48,952 nt of DNA from Colwelliaceae bacterium (GCA_023954655.1 JAGSHH010000002.1:1-48952); one strand, 5' to 3'; shown: positions 1 to 9,603, numbered from the stretch's first letter. The notes: generated by a model not told the origin, from the letters alone. Numbers and translations: made by a program.

Positions 1-941
1 ATATAAGAATGACCAGTAATCCAGCCAGCATCAGCAGTACACCAATATATTTCGCCTTCTTTATAGTCGAATACATATTTATGGGTCATTGCTGCATACA
101 CAATATAACCGCCACAGGTATGAACAACACCTTTTGGAGTACCTGTTGAACCTGAGGTGTAAAGAATAAATAATGGATCTTCAGCATCCATCACTTCTGG
201 TTCACATACGGCTTCTTGTTTAGCAACTGATTCTTGATATTTAATATCGATTTTATCGTTCCAAGCAACATCGCCACCCGTGCGCTCAATAACAATAACT
301 GTATGAACATTTGGACAATCGGCAACTGCCTCATCAACATTCGTTTTTAATGGGATTACTCGACCGCCACGTAAACTTTCATCAGAAGTTATCACGACTT
401 TACAATCTGCATCGACAATACGTGAACGAATAGCTTCAGTAGAAAAACCGCCAAATACGACAGAGTGAACCGCACCAATACGTGCACAAGCTAACATTGC
501 ATAGCCAACTTCAGGAATCATTGGCATATAAATACATACTCGATCACCTTTTTTAACGCCACGTTCTTTTAACAAGTTTGCAAAACGACAAACATGATCA
601 TGTAATTCTTGATAAGTAACTTTTTGATCTTCACTCGGATCATCACCTTCCCAAATAATTGCAGTATCATTTGCTTTCGTCGCTAAATGTCGATCAATAC
701 AGTTGAAACTTACATTTAGTTTACCGCCAGCAAACCATTTTATATCAGCAGTTTTTAGGTCTACTTCCGAAACACTATCCCAAGGCTGGTACCAGTCTAA
801 AAATTTATCAGCTTGTTCAGCCCAAAACACATCAGGCTGTTCAATTGATTGTTTATACATCGCATCATAGGTTGCCGTGTCAATATGAGTATGCGCCTTG
901 GCTTGCTCTAATATTGGGTAGCAGCTTTTAAGTTCTTGCAT
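1..941 (-). CDS. acs: Acetyl-CoA synthetase (AMP-forming), N-terminal part, cut by window edge
   Basis: About 313 N-terminal residues are visible; the rest lies beyond base 1. The enzyme activates acetate to acetyl-CoA through acetyl-adenylate in the cytoplasm. The translation begins MQELKSCYPILEQAKAH and contains the ACS N-terminal region, the adenylate-forming P-loop TSGSTGTPKG (near residue 265) and the following ADAGWITGHSY segment, all typical of the approximately 650-residue Acs family. The ATG at 941 is preceded on the minus strand by a good AAGGA ribosome-binding site. It is divergent from the chemoreceptor at 1357 and shares a 415-bp upstream region with it. Family identity is very secure; only truncation by the window limits it. 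Confidence 0.96.
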   Translation of the reverse strand, partial: MQELKSCYPILEQAKAHTHIDTATYDAMYKQSIEQPDVFWAEQADKFLDWYQPWDSVSEVDLKTADIKWFAGGKLNVSFNCIDRHLATKANDTAIIWEGDDPSEDQKVTYQELHDHVCRFANLLKERGVKKGDRVCIYMPMIPEVGYAMLACARIGAVHSVVFGGFSTEAIRSRIVDADCKVVITSDESLRGGRVIPLKTNVDEAVADCPNVHTVIVIERTGGDVAWNDKIDIKYQESVAKQEAVCEPEVMDAEDPLFILYTSGSTGTPKGVVHTCGGYIVYAAMTHKYVFDYKEGEIYWCTADAGWITGHSY

Positions 942-1356
942 GTTTAATCCTTCATTAATAACTTGAGATATTTTTTAATTATACTTTTTCAACAACTCGA
1001 ATATGTTATTCGTGTCATTTAAATTATCTGAATTTTTGATTGTGACAACATCATATAGCAACTTAATTACTTCGCCTACTCAACTAAAGTCGAATATCAG
1101 CAAAATACTGAACATGGACATGATGAATATGTCTTGTTTACATTAACATTGAACAACACAAATGACAACGCTGTCATTTGTTTGTAGAAATTTCTACCTA
1201 TTGGCACTATTTATCGCAATTTATAAAATGACTTCAAGGCTGTTAGGTAGCTGTTTAAGGTCGTACCTATAAAAATTCAAACAAAATTTAACAGTATTTT
1301 GAATTTTGACCTACATTTGATAGTAAGAGTCTACAAATGATATTAGAGAAAATTTT
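942..1356. other. Divergent intergenic region acs / chemoreceptor
   Basis: This 415-bp stretch has no convincing gene. It must hold promoters for acs (leftward) and the chemoreceptor (rightward). The one striking element is a perfect 10-bp inverted repeat at 1158-1181, listed separately. I could not assign -35/-10 elements with confidence for either gene. Confidence 0.6.
1158..1181. promoter_or_regulatory. Perfect inverted repeat, candidate operator
   Basis: ACAAATGACA and TGTCATTTGT form a perfect 10-bp inverted repeat around the 4-nt centre ACGC. It sits between two divergent genes and has no T-run that would make it a terminator on either strand, so a protein-binding operator is the more natural reading. 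Regulator unknown. Confidence 0.45.
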
Positions 1357-2976
1357 ATGAATATACTCAATCAATTATCGATATCAAAAAAAATCTATTT
1401 GATACCAATCATTGGAACAATTAGTTTTGTTGTATATTTAACATTATCTACCGTCACTGCTAACAATAATGTTCAGATTCTATCTGAAGCCAGAGATGTG
1501 CAATTTCCTGTCGTTCAATATTCAAAAGAAGTATCAGTATCTATTGTTAGAGTTTCTGAGATGCTTAATAGCGCAGTTACCACTGGTGAAGAAGAAGCCA
1601 TTGAAGATGCTGATGAACTAGCTAAACAAATCTTAGCGCTTATCAATAATATTGGTAAAAGCCATCCAAAGTTTTCGTCTGACAAACAACAAATTCAAAA
1701 ACAATTTAACACCTATTTTAAGCAAGCAAGAGATCTCTCATTGGGCATGATCAATGAAACTATAGATTTTTCCAAGTTACCTGAAAAGGGTAAAGCTATG
1801 AACCAATCATTCGAAAAGGTAACCAGTACAGTAGAGAGTTTTAACAAAAGAAATGTAACTGCTTTCGAAAATAGCATAAAACAAGCAAATGATTCAGCTG
1901 AAAGTCTGGTTACTACTGGTTTTATAATGGGTTTTATCACAATAGCATTATTATTTGGAACTGCGGTTCCAATTATTTCAGGGATTAAGTCATCGTTATC
2001 AAATGTTGTAGCTTCATTAAGTGATTTAGCTGATGGCGAAGGTGACCTAACAGTCAGACTAGAAGCTAAAAACCAAGATGAAGTTGGTGAACTTGTACTA
2101 TGTTTTAACCGTTTTATTGAGAAATTACAGATTACTATTAAACAGGTTGTGGATATTGCCCTACCTCTTTCTGATATGGCATCGACAGTGAGCTCTACAG
2201 CAGAAGAGACCAATAGTATTACTATGGTTCAACAACAAGGGGCTCAGAGTACTAAAGATGCCGTTGAAAACTTAAATGGCAGTGTTCGGAACGTTGCTGA
2301 TAATGCAGCACAAGCAGCTGTTGCTGCTACTCAAACTTCACAAGTATCTACGCAAGGTGCTGAAGTTGTTTCAACAACCGTAAGTACAATTCATCAACTC
2401 GCACAAACGGTTGAACGGTCTTCAGATGTAATTGATCAGCTTGATAATGATGCTAACCAAGTAGGAGCTGTTTTAGATGTTATACGAGGCATAGCAGATC
2501 AAACTAATCTTTTAGCACTTAATGCGGCAATTGAAGCAGCTCGCGCTGGCGAACAAGGTCGAGGTTTTGCCGTTGTTGCAGATGAAGTTCGAACACTTGC
2601 TTCTCGAACTCAAGAATCAACTATTGAAATCCAAACGACAATAGAAAAACTTCAAGCAGCTGCTAAAGAAGCTGTCGATGCAATGAGCAGCGGGAAAGAA
2701 TTAGCAGACAATAGTGTTGAACAGGTAAGTCAAGCAGGTAAATCTTTAGATGAAATAACTACTTCTGTCGCTCAAATCAATACTATGACAGAAGATATAG
2801 CAAACTCAACAGAAGCACAGTCGGAGTCTGCCGCACAAATAGTTTCTCATGTTGATGAGATAAGCCACAGCACAGAGCAAACTCATACAGCTTCAGAAGA
2901 ATTAGCAGGGGTAAGTGGGGAGTTAGCTCACTTAGCCAATGAATTAGGCGTTATAGCTAAAGGGTTTAAAGTTTAG
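1357..2976 (+). CDS. Methyl-accepting chemotaxis protein
   Basis: A 539-residue transmembrane chemoreceptor that would signal to CheA/CheW and flagella. It has a first membrane helix (about residues 12-32), a periplasmic helical sensor of about 150 residues with no obvious Cache fold, a second membrane helix (about 185-207), a HAMP domain (about 208-260) and a methyl-accepting signalling domain. The signalling hairpin tip is clear near residues 378-398 ([20 protein letters not shown]). There is no C-terminal CheR-binding pentapeptide. The ligand cannot be read from the sequence. The next gene is a porin 86 bp downstream, followed by a PstS-like protein, which might hint at a shared nutrient theme, but this is inference. 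Confidence 0.95.
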   Translation: MNILNQLSISKKIYLIPIIGTISFVVYLTLSTVTANNNVQILSEARDVQFPVVQYSKEVSVSIVRVSEMLNSAVTTGEEEAIEDADELAKQILALINNIGKSHPKFSSDKQQIQKQFNTYFKQARDLSLGMINETIDFSKLPEKGKAMNQSFEKVTSTVESFNKRNVTAFENSIKQANDSAESLVTTGFIMGFITIALLFGTAVPIISGIKSSLSNVVASLSDLADGEGDLTVRLEAKNQDEVGELVLCFNRFIEKLQITIKQVVDIALPLSDMASTVSSTAEETNSITMVQQQGAQSTKDAVENLNGSVRNVADNAAQAAVAATQTSQVSTQGAEVVSTTVSTIHQLAQTVERSSDVIDQLDNDANQVGAVLDVIRGIADQTNLLALNAAIEAARAGEQGRGFAVVADEVRTLASRTQESTIEIQTTIEKLQAAAKEAVDAMSSGKELADNSVEQVSQAGKSLDEITTSVAQINTMTEDIANSTEAQSESAAQIVSHVDEISHSTEQTHTASEELAGVSGELAHLANELGVIAKGFKV

Positions 2977-3062
2977 ATGTATTAAAGAAATATTTATAAG
3001 GTTCATAACAATCAGATATTTATATCATTAAACAACATATCAACATCTAGGGAGATTAGTAT

Positions 3063-4244
3063 ATGAAAAAGCTGCAAATATGCACCATAGGGTTATCACT
3101 ACTCTATATTCCGCAAAGCTTTGCGGATATTACTCTCAATGGGTTTGCATCAATAAGGGCGACCCAAGTTAATTCTGATGGAGGTTCAGCACCTTTTGGT
3201 TTTAAAGAAGGTGAGATTACTTTTAAAGATGAATCGTTATTTGCCATTCAAGCTAGAGCTGATTTAACTGAGGGTCTTACAGCGACTATACAGCTTTATG
3301 CTGATGGTTGGAATGACTTTGATGTAGAAGCAAGATGGGCTTATATTAGTTATCAAGTTGCTGACAATCACACGATAAATATTGGTAAATTAGCAAACCC
3401 ATTATTCCATCAATCTGAATACGAAAAAGTAGGTTACGCTCATAATTTTTCAAGATTACCGATGGCCGTTTATACTGGTTTTGATTTTGCCACTATGGAA
3501 GGTATATCGTTAAACAGTCAATTCGATATTGCTGATGGTGATTACACATTAGACACGAAATGGTTGTACGGTAGCTGGGATGGGGATATTACTTTAAACA
3601 GTATTGGCAATGTCGATTTAGGCTTAAAAGATATTTTGTCTTTTAACGCGACATTCTCTGGTGATTGGTGGAAGGTATTTGCCGGTGCATTTGTCACTGA
3701 AATGGTAGCTGATTCTCTCGACGCTAATTCTTATATTCCAGCCATACAACCAGGTGTTCAAGCGGCACTGAGTTTAGGTGCAACTCAAAGTGATGTAACT
3801 AAATTTACTGAAAATGTTATTTGGCATGAAAAAGACGGTTTATATTGGTTTGCTGGTTTTGGCATCGACCGTGATGACTGGATTCTTGATTTCGAATATA
3901 CAAATTATGGTGTTCAAGACTCTGTGGATGCTCCAAATGAAAATTGGTATTTGGCTCTAGGAAAGCGATTTGATAGTTATGTAATCACCATTCATGCGGA
4001 AGAATCTAAGCAGCCAGAAGATTATGGTTTTCTTAATGGAATAAACCATCCTGTATTACAAGCAACAGGAAAAGGTCTCCAAGGAGTATTAGCGGCTAGT
4101 GAATGGGATGGTTATGGCATATCTCTCAGATATGATTTTCACCCAAGCGCTGCTTTAAAAGTGGATTATTTTACAGGTGAAAACCAAATCAGCGATATAG
4201 GTGATTACCAAATAATGTCTGCTGGCATAGACTTAGTCTTTTAG
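3063..4244 (+). CDS. Outer-membrane porin-like beta-barrel protein
   Basis: A 393-residue protein with a Sec signal peptide (hydrophobic residues 5-20, probable cleavage after SFA near residue 21) and a body rich in alternating aromatic/polar strands ending in phenylalanine (GIDLVF), as expected for a BAM-inserted outer-membrane barrel. It resembles marine gammaproteobacterial porin-type proteins; the transported solute is not predictable. The ribosome-binding site AGGGAG (3049-3054) is 8 nt before the ATG. The downstream PstS-like gene has its ribosome-binding site overlapping this stop codon, so the two are likely co-translated. The SD region is complementary to the third small RNA candidate in this window (see findings). 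Confidence 0.82.
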   Translation: MKKLQICTIGLSLLYIPQSFADITLNGFASIRATQVNSDGGSAPFGFKEGEITFKDESLFAIQARADLTEGLTATIQLYADGWNDFDVEARWAYISYQVADNHTINIGKLANPLFHQSEYEKVGYAHNFSRLPMAVYTGFDFATMEGISLNSQFDIADGDYTLDTKWLYGSWDGDITLNSIGNVDLGLKDILSFNATFSGDWWKVFAGAFVTEMVADSLDANSYIPAIQPGVQAALSLGATQSDVTKFTENVIWHEKDGLYWFAGFGIDRDDWILDFEYTNYGVQDSVDAPNENWYLALGKRFDSYVITIHAEESKQPEDYGFLNGINHPVLQATGKGLQGVLAASEWDGYGISLRYDFHPSAALKVDYFTGENQISDIGDYQIMSAGIDLVF

Positions 4245-4253
4245 GAGAAAGTG

Positions 4254-4664
4254 ATGAGATATGTTAATTCAATTTTACTCTTAGCAATAAGCTTAATCGC
4301 ATTGAATGTACAAGCAATCACTGTGATTGTACATCCTAGCAACGTAAATGCTTTGAACAAAAAAACAGTTAAGAAAATATTTTTAGGAAAAAGCAAAAAA
4401 TTTCTCGATGGTAGCCAAGTAATACCTGTTGATTTAACTAAAGGAGAAGCAAGAACTCAGTTTTTGAGTACCGTAATTGGTAAGTCTGAAAGTCAATTAA
4501 AAGCTTATTGGTCAAAGTTAATTTTTACAGGCAAAGGTCAAGCTCCAAGAAAAGTAGACACTGAAGCAGAAGTAATTAAATTGGTCAGTCAAAATCCCAA
4601 CCTAATAGGTTATATAAGTGACAGTGCTGTTGACGATTCAGTTAAGATTGCTATTAAGTTTTAA
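4254..4664 (+). CDS. Small PstS-like periplasmic phosphate-binding-domain protein
   Basis: A 136-residue exported protein with an N-terminal signal peptide (hydrophobic residues 5-20, ending VQA). The mature part matches the small PBP-like family annotated as phosphate ABC transporter substrate-binding protein: VIVHPSNVNALNKKTVKKIF, then KFLDGSQVIPVD, and a WSKLIFTGKG segment. It is about half the length of a true PstS, so it is unlikely to be a full transporter receptor. A GTG at 4251 is possible, but the ATG at 4254 has better spacing from AGGAG (4243-4247). It follows the porin with only a few bases between, suggesting a joint function. No pst transporter genes are adjacent. Confidence 0.8.
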   Translation: MRYVNSILLLAISLIALNVQAITVIVHPSNVNALNKKTVKKIFLGKSKKFLDGSQVIPVDLTKGEARTQFLSTVIGKSESQLKAYWSKLIFTGKGQAPRKVDTEAEVIKLVSQNPNLIGYISDSAVDDSVKIAIKF

Positions 4665-4706
4665 CTAATAATAACTGTAACTTTTTAGGTTAAAATTTAA
4701 GTAAAC

Positions 4707-4740
4707 AAAAAGCCTGAATATTTTCATATTCAGGCTTTTT
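4707..4740. terminator. Bidirectional terminator between PstS-like gene and rplS
   Basis: AGCCTGAATA (4711-4720) pairs perfectly with TATTCAGGCT (4727-4736) around a 6-nt loop. The hairpin is flanked by A-run and T-run, so it can end transcription from both convergent sides. Confidence 0.9.
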
Positions 4741-4767
4741 TTATCATCAAACTTGGTTAAAAAGAGA

Positions 4768-5121
4768 TTATCTTTTTGCCAATTTCTCTTTGATACGTGC
4801 AGAACGACCTGAACGCTCACGAAGATAATAAAGCTTAGCTTGACGAACATCACCGCGACGTTTGACTTCAATTGAGTCAACGATTGGGCTATGTGTCTGG
4901 AATACACGTTCTACACCAACACCGCTCGAAATTTTACGAACAGTGAACGCAGAATTGATGCCGCGGTTTTTAACAGCGATAATTACACCTTCATATGCTT
5001 GAAGACGTGTTTTATCACCTTCTGTAACTTTAACTTGAACTACAACAGTATCGCCTGGTGCGAAATCTGGTAAGTCAGTTTTCATTTGCTCTTGTTCGAG
5101 CATATCAATAATTTTACTCAT
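4768..5121 (-). CDS. rplS: 50S ribosomal protein L19
   Basis: A 117-residue ribosomal protein of the large subunit, located at the 30S-50S interface. The sequence has the family signatures [26 protein letters not shown] and the C-terminal [11 protein letters not shown]. Length is typical. ATG at 5121 with an AAGG-type site just upstream. It is the last gene of the rpsP-rimM-trmD-rplS operon, with the terminator at 4707-4740 closing it. Confidence 0.98.
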   Translation of the reverse strand: MSKIIDMLEQEQMKTDLPDFAPGDTVVVQVKVTEGDKTRLQAYEGVIIAVKNRGINSAFTVRKISSGVGVERVFQTHSPIVDSIEVKRRGDVRQAKLYYLRERSGRSARIKEKLAKR

Positions 5122-5158
5122 AATACCTTCTTCCTAGAGTTCACAGTCATCAACAGTA

Positions 5159-5911
5159 TTACTTATTACTATTTTTGATAGTCTTAAGCATTTTAACTTG
5201 TTCTGCTGTCAGAGCTAGGTCAGTTAAAAGTTCTGGCCTTCTAGTCCATGTTCTTTCTAATGACTTAAATTCTCGCCATTGCTTTATATGTTCGTGATTA
5301 CCACTTAATAGCACTTTTGGTACTGATTTCCCCTGTTCGGTTCCATCATCAAAAATTTCTGGCCTTGTATAGTGAGGGCAATCTAACAACCCATCTGAGA
5401 AAGAATCTTGCTCAGCAGATTGATTATGTCCTAATACACCCGGCACAAAGCGTGCTACGGCATCAATTACGTTCATAGCAGGGAGTTCTCCACCGCTTAA
5501 AACATAATCTCCGACAGACCATTCTTCGTCGATATCCGACTCGATTAATCTCTCATCTATGCCTTCATAACGTCCTGCTATAAATATCAGTCGGTCATGC
5601 TGTGCTAATTCGCGTACACCAGCTTGGTCCAATTTACGTCCCTGAGGTGATAAATATATGACCTTTGCATTACCATCAGCTGCAACACGTGCGGCTTGAA
5701 TGGCATCTCGTAGCGGTTGAACCATCATCAACATTCCCGGACCTCCGCCATAAGGACGGTCATCAACGGTTCTATGTCGATCATGTGTAAAGTCTCTTGG
5801 ATTCCATTTATGAAATTCAATCAACCCGTTACGGATCGCTCGGCCTGTCACCCCATACTCAGTTATTGCGTCAAACATTTCAGGAAAAAGGCTTATCACC
5901 CCTACCCACAT
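5159..5911 (-). CDS. trmD: tRNA (guanine-N1)-methyltransferase
   Basis: TrmD methylates G37 at N1 in tRNAs to prevent frameshifting. The 250-residue protein starts [16 protein letters not shown], the conserved N-terminus of the family, so I use the ATG at 5911. A longer frame reaching 5977 would overlap rimM and adds residues not found in the family. The knotted SPOUT fold motifs are present: GGGPGMLMM, then [10 protein letters not shown] and [15 protein letters not shown]. The gap after rimM is 40 bp, in the usual rpsP-rimM-trmD-rplS order. Confidence 0.97.
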   Translation of the reverse strand: MWVGVISLFPEMFDAITEYGVTGRAIRNGLIEFHKWNPRDFTHDRHRTVDDRPYGGGPGMLMMVQPLRDAIQAARVAADGNAKVIYLSPQGRKLDQAGVRELAQHDRLIFIAGRYEGIDERLIESDIDEEWSVGDYVLSGGELPAMNVIDAVARFVPGVLGHNQSAEQDSFSDGLLDCPHYTRPEIFDDGTEQGKSVPKVLLSGNHEHIKQWREFKSLERTWTRRPELLTDLALTAEQVKMLKTIKNSNK

Positions 5912-5951
5912 TTTCTTATCTCTAAGATTATTTTTAACGCCGTCACTCAAG

Positions 5952-6479
5952 TTAGAAACCTGGGTCCCAGTCAACACAAATTTGTTTATTTTCAGCGCTT
6001 ACCGATTTAACTACTTGGTCCATAAGATACGGGATTAATCGCTCTTTTTTTCCAAATCCATCATTACGGTTAGCTTTTACAACCAGTACATCATTAGCGC
6101 CTGTTTCTAACATGTCAGAAACCTCTCCAAGGTTATAACCATTGGTAGTCACAACATTCATTCCCATCAAATCTCGCCAATAAAAATCACCTTCAGGTAA
6201 TTCAGGTAAAGCGTCTTCGGTCGTTAAAATTTCTGAACTGACAAAAGCTTGCGCTTCATCACGATCATCTATTCCGTCAACTTTAACAATGAGTCCGTTG
6301 TTATGCCTGCGCCAATCAGTAATCTCTACTGATTGTGTTTTATTTCCTAATTTTAATGACCAAGGAAAATAGTCAAGTATGGCTTCGGGTTCATCAGTGA
6401 ATGAATGTATTTTTAACCAACCTTTAATGCCATAGACTGCGCCTATTTTACCAAGGATAATTTCTTTTACTTCTTCCAC
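5952..6479 (-). CDS. rimM: Ribosome maturation factor RimM
   Basis: A 175-residue 30S maturation factor that binds S19 and helps assemble the 30S head. It has the N-terminal RimM barrel ([20 protein letters not shown]) and the C-terminal PRC-barrel with the terminal motif ICVDWDPGF. The start is GTG at 6479 supported by AGGAG seven bases upstream. It lies 26 bp after rpsP in the same operon. Confidence 0.97.
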   Translation of the reverse strand: MEEVKEIILGKIGAVYGIKGWLKIHSFTDEPEAILDYFPWSLKLGNKTQSVEITDWRRHNNGLIVKVDGIDDRDEAQAFVSSEILTTEDALPELPEGDFYWRDLMGMNVVTTNGYNLGEVSDMLETGANDVLVVKANRNDGFGKKERLIPYLMDQVVKSVSAENKQICVDWDPGF

Positions 6480-6505
6480 GATAACTCCTAAACCTACCAG
6501 ATTAA

Positions 6506-6754
6506 TTAAGCTGCTGCTTGAGCGTCTTTAACTAACTTGGCCACACGATCAGAAACAGTTGCACCCTGACCAACCCAATGGTTGATACGGTCAATGTCTA
6601 AGCGTAATTTTTCCGCTTGACCTTGCGCTGTAGGGTTGAAAAAACCAATTCTTTCGATGAAACGACCATCGCGAGAATTACGGCTATCTGCAACAACAAC
6701 CTGATAGAATGGACGCTTTTTAGCGCCGCCACGAGCTAAACGAATGGTAACCAT
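6506..6754 (-). CDS. rpsP: 30S ribosomal protein S16
   Basis: An 82-residue small-subunit protein. The family start [17 protein letters not shown] fixes the ATG at 6754; the open frame reaches 6799, but those 15 extra residues are not part of S16. A GAGGA ribosome-binding site precedes the chosen ATG. It is the first gene of the rpsP-rimM-trmD-rplS operon, driven by the promoter at 6833-6860. Confidence 0.97.
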   Translation of the reverse strand: MVTIRLARGGAKKRPFYQVVVADSRNSRDGRFIERIGFFNPTAQGQAEKLRLDIDRINHWVGQGATVSDRVAKLVKDAQAAA

Positions 6755-6832
6755 ATCGTCCTCTATATATTTAAGTGTTAAAACGAATTTTCCAGACATT
6801 TCCTGAAACCGAGGTGACAGAAAAGCTCGCGT

Positions 6833-6860
6833 ATTCTACGCTTTTTAGCTCAAATTGCAA
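6833..6860 (-). promoter_or_regulatory. Sigma-70 promoter of the rpsP operon
   Basis: On the minus strand TTGCAA (6860-6855) and TAGAAT (6838-6833) are separated by 16 nt. The -10 is followed by the G/C-rich discriminator ACGCG, typical of stringently controlled ribosomal promoters. The start point would fall near 6826, giving a leader of about 70 nt before rpsP. Confidence 0.7.
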
Positions 6861-6911
6861 GCTGTTGTTGTAGTAATCAGATAAATAACAACATTAAGGA
6901 AAGCCGGATAT

Positions 6912-6939
6912 TTAAAAAGGGCAACATAACCCTTTTTAA
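6912..6939 (-). terminator. Terminator of the ChaN-like gene
   Basis: TTAAAAAGGG (6912-6921) pairs with CCCTTTTTAA (6930-6939) around an 8-nt loop. It lies 41 bp past the stop of the minus-strand ChaN-like gene and upstream of the rpsP promoter. Confidence 0.65.
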
Positions 6940-6980
6940 TCAATAACTTTTAATAAGGTGATTTAAGCAATAGATTAATA

Positions 6981-8042
6981 CTATAACTCACACTTCTCTT
7001 GCATTCTTTTGCCGATTAATTTTCGAATAGAGGCATTGCGCTTACTTTTATTCACGTAACGCTCAGGCATAGCTTGTAACAAATAAATAAAATCACCTTG
7101 AGCATATTCTTTTATGTTTACACTAGGGTTTTTATCATCTTTAACTGTCACAGGACTGAATACCGTTGTTTTTAGGTTTGAGTTCATATTTTCCAAAACA
7201 GTGACCGTGCCTAAGTGATTATCACTATGAAATGAACCATTAAGGTGGACCACTTGAGATCTTGGATATTTTTCCATCGCCAAAAGAACAGATTCTGCCA
7301 TTGTTGTATCTCGTAACAATTGAGCAGCATAAGTATTCATTTGGCGGCGTTTTTGTTCTTCTGGATTTTGTCCATGGCTTCGGCCTGATTTTTTAATAAA
7401 AGAAAGAAATTTATTCTTATAAGCTTCATTATTAAAATCAAGTGTTCTTGCTGACCAAGGTATTTGATTTTTTGGTAGGCTGGCTAATACTTCCATTCCT
7501 TTTTGACCAACACAGCGAACATGCATCGCAGGTGAATTAGCAGCAATAACCGGAATATCATGTTTTCGAGCAAATTCAACAACAGCTCGATAAGAGCCTT
7601 TATAATGATCCCAAGCATTTCCTTCATCAATAAGAGTTGCTTCACCATATTCTCCACTGAGGTATTTATCTAATATAGGTTGAGCATCACGTGTAAACTG
7701 TTCCATTGATAAAATAAGTTTAGGATTTTGTTTATACAATGCTTCGAGTAATTGTAACTGTAATAAATGAGCACCTTGATGTGAGTGAAATTCACCGACA
7801 AAAATAACATTTTTATCTTCTAAAGATGAAACAGTTTCATTTAAGGAGAGCGCTGTTTGAGATGCACTATCCATGATTTGGTAACTATAAAGGGATGTTA
7901 AAGGTGTGGATATTTTATTTTCTGGAGTACCAAACTCTGTAGAAGTACAACCTGACAGAAATAAATTCACCGAAAAGATAAATAAACATGGTTTAATTAA
8001 TTTTTTTAACGTTCCAACCCCAGCAACTGAATAATTGAACAA
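6981..8042 (-). CDS. ChaN-family lipoprotein (haem-binding uptake superfamily)
   Basis: A 353-residue predicted lipoprotein with a hydrophobic signal and lipobox LSGC (Cys32). The ChaN / PF04187 domain begins with NVIFVGEFHSHQGAH (Glu84, His86 as the metal/haem-type motif), continues with LSMEQFTRDAQPIL and later LNGSFHSDNHLGT. ChaN of Campylobacter was shown to bind haem and is linked to iron acquisition; the precise role here is not known. The start is a TTG at 8042 without a clear ribosome-binding site; no better in-frame start leaves a complete signal peptide. It is inserted between ffh and rpsP. Confidence 0.85.
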   Translation of the reverse strand: MFNYSVAGVGTLKKLIKPCLFIFSVNLFLSGCTSTEFGTPENKISTPLTSLYSYQIMDSASQTALSLNETVSSLEDKNVIFVGEFHSHQGAHLLQLQLLEALYKQNPKLILSMEQFTRDAQPILDKYLSGEYGEATLIDEGNAWDHYKGSYRAVVEFARKHDIPVIAANSPAMHVRCVGQKGMEVLASLPKNQIPWSARTLDFNNEAYKNKFLSFIKKSGRSHGQNPEEQKRRQMNTYAAQLLRDTTMAESVLLAMEKYPRSQVVHLNGSFHSDNHLGTVTVLENMNSNLKTTVFSPVTVKDDKNPSVNIKEYAQGDFIYLLQAMPERYVNKSKRNASIRKLIGKRMQEKCEL

Positions 8043-8106
8043 ATATCTAATTTATTTAAAAATACACTAACACTATCTTCAGGGCTTTATCTAGGGTTTA
8101 AAGCAA

Positions 8107-8135
8107 AAAGCCAAGTAAATAAATTACCTGGCTTT
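8107..8135 (-). terminator. Terminator of ffh
   Basis: AAAGCCA (8107-8113) pairs with TGGCTTT (8129-8135), with one mismatch and a further GTAA/TTAC stem inside. On the minus strand the hairpin is followed by a short T-run. It lies 27 bp after the ffh stop. Confidence 0.75.
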
Positions 8136-8161
8136 CATTAGAAATATATTTTTATTAAAAG

Positions 8162-9556
8162 CTATCGGCCAAACATTCCACCGCCACCGCCCATTCCACC
8201 CATACCACCAGGAGGCATCATTCCTTGCATTGAACGCATCATTTTTTTCATGCCGCCCTTACCTGACATTTTTTTCATCATTTTCTGCATTTGCGTAAAT
8301 TGTTTTAATAACTTATTTACATCTTGGATTTGTGTCCCTGAGCCTGCAGCTATTCTGCGTTTACGAGAACCTTTAATGATATCAGGACGTTCACGCTCAC
8401 CAGGAGTCATTGAATTGATAATAGCTTCCATTCTAACCGTCATTTTATCATCCATCTGGTCTTTAACTTTATCCGCCATGTTTCCCATGCCTGGCAATTT
8501 ATCCATCATGCCCATCATTCCGCCCATACTTTTCATTTGTACAAGTTGGTCACGGAAATCTTCTAAGCTAAAGCCTTTTCCTGATTTTACTTTCTTAGCT
8601 AATTGTTCAGCTTTTTTACGATCTACTTTTTGTTCTACTTCTTCAATAAGCGATAATACATCACCCATTCCAAGGATTCGTGATGCTATACGATCTGGAT
8701 GAAAAGGCTCAAGTGCTTCTATTTTTTCACCAACCCCCATGAATTTGATAGGTTTTCCTGTGATATGACGAATAGAAAGCGCAGCACCACCACGCGCATC
8801 ACCATCAGTTTTGGTTAAAATCACACCAGTTAGCGGTAATGCGTCATTAAATGCTTTAGCTGTATTCGCTGCATCTTGCCCCGTCATCGCATCTACAGTA
8901 AATAACGTTTCAATTGGATTAATTGCTTTATGAAGATCTTTAATTTCGTCCATCATGCTTTCATCAACATGTAAACGACCAGCGGTATCAACAATTAAGA
9001 CATCAAAGAAATTTTTCTTCGCATGATCAATTGCAGCATTAGCAATATCAATTGGCTTTTGTTTAATGTCACTTGGAAAAAAGCCAACATCAATTTCATT
9101 TGCTAATGTTTCTAATTGCTTAATCGCCGCTGGGCGATAGACATCAGCACTGACCACTAATACTTTTTTCTTTTCTCTTTCTTTTAAATATTTTGAAAGC
9201 TTAGCAACAGAGGTCGTTTTACCCGCCCCTTGTAAACCGGCCATTAATACAACCGCTGGTGGTGTCGCTTTTAAATCAAGGGCTTCATTAACTTCCCCCA
9301 TTGCAGATTCAAGTTCTTTTTGTACGATTTTTACAAAAACTTGTCCTGGTGTCAGGCTTTTAGAGACATCAGTTCCTACTGCACTTTCTTTAACTTTAGC
9401 AATAAACTCTCGAATGACGGGTAATGCAACATCCGCTTCAAGTAATGCCATACGTACTTCACGCAAAGTGTCTTTGATATTGTCTTCAGTTAATCGGCCA
9501 CGGCCACTTATATTTTTTAGCGTTTTAGTTAAACGATCAGAAAGATTTTCAAACAT
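8162..9556 (-). CDS. ffh: Signal recognition particle protein Ffh
   Basis: A 464-residue SRP GTPase that delivers nascent inner-membrane proteins to FtsY/SecYEG together with 4.5S RNA. It shows the N domain, the G domain with P-loop GLQGAGKTT (about residue 107), DTAGR and TKTDGDARGGAALS, and the methionine-rich M domain with KMMKKMSG and a terminal Gly/Met tail. Length is slightly above the E. coli protein because of the Gly-Met-rich end. A TATAAT -10 element lies at 9598-9603 on the minus strand. Confidence 0.98.
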   Translation of the reverse strand: MFENLSDRLTKTLKNISGRGRLTEDNIKDTLREVRMALLEADVALPVIREFIAKVKESAVGTDVSKSLTPGQVFVKIVQKELESAMGEVNEALDLKATPPAVVLMAGLQGAGKTTSVAKLSKYLKEREKKKVLVVSADVYRPAAIKQLETLANEIDVGFFPSDIKQKPIDIANAAIDHAKKNFFDVLIVDTAGRLHVDESMMDEIKDLHKAINPIETLFTVDAMTGQDAANTAKAFNDALPLTGVILTKTDGDARGGAALSIRHITGKPIKFMGVGEKIEALEPFHPDRIASRILGMGDVLSLIEEVEQKVDRKKAEQLAKKVKSGKGFSLEDFRDQLVQMKSMGGMMGMMDKLPGMGNMADKVKDQMDDKMTVRMEAIINSMTPGERERPDIIKGSRKRRIAAGSGTQIQDVNKLLKQFTQMQKMMKKMSGKGGMKKMMRSMQGMMPPGGMGGMGGGGGMFGR

Positions 9557-9597
9557 GCAATACTCGAGTCATCGGCTAAATAGGAAAATAACGCGTT

Positions 9598-9603
9598 ATT
9601 ATA
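9598..9603 (-). promoter_or_regulatory. ffh promoter -10 box
   Basis: A perfect TATAAT on the minus strand, flanked by GCG and ACGCG, lies about 40 nt upstream of the ffh ATG. I see no strong -35 at the expected distance. Confidence 0.5.

Noticed and set aside
1041-1056. Possible CRP site upstream of acs (TGTGA half)
   Set aside because: Only one half-site is convincing; the other half has several mismatches.
1201-1217. Sigma-54-like TTGGCAC...CGCA upstream of the chemoreceptor
   Set aside because: The GG and GC dinucleotides are 11 bp apart instead of the strict 10, and the -12 part has a mismatch.
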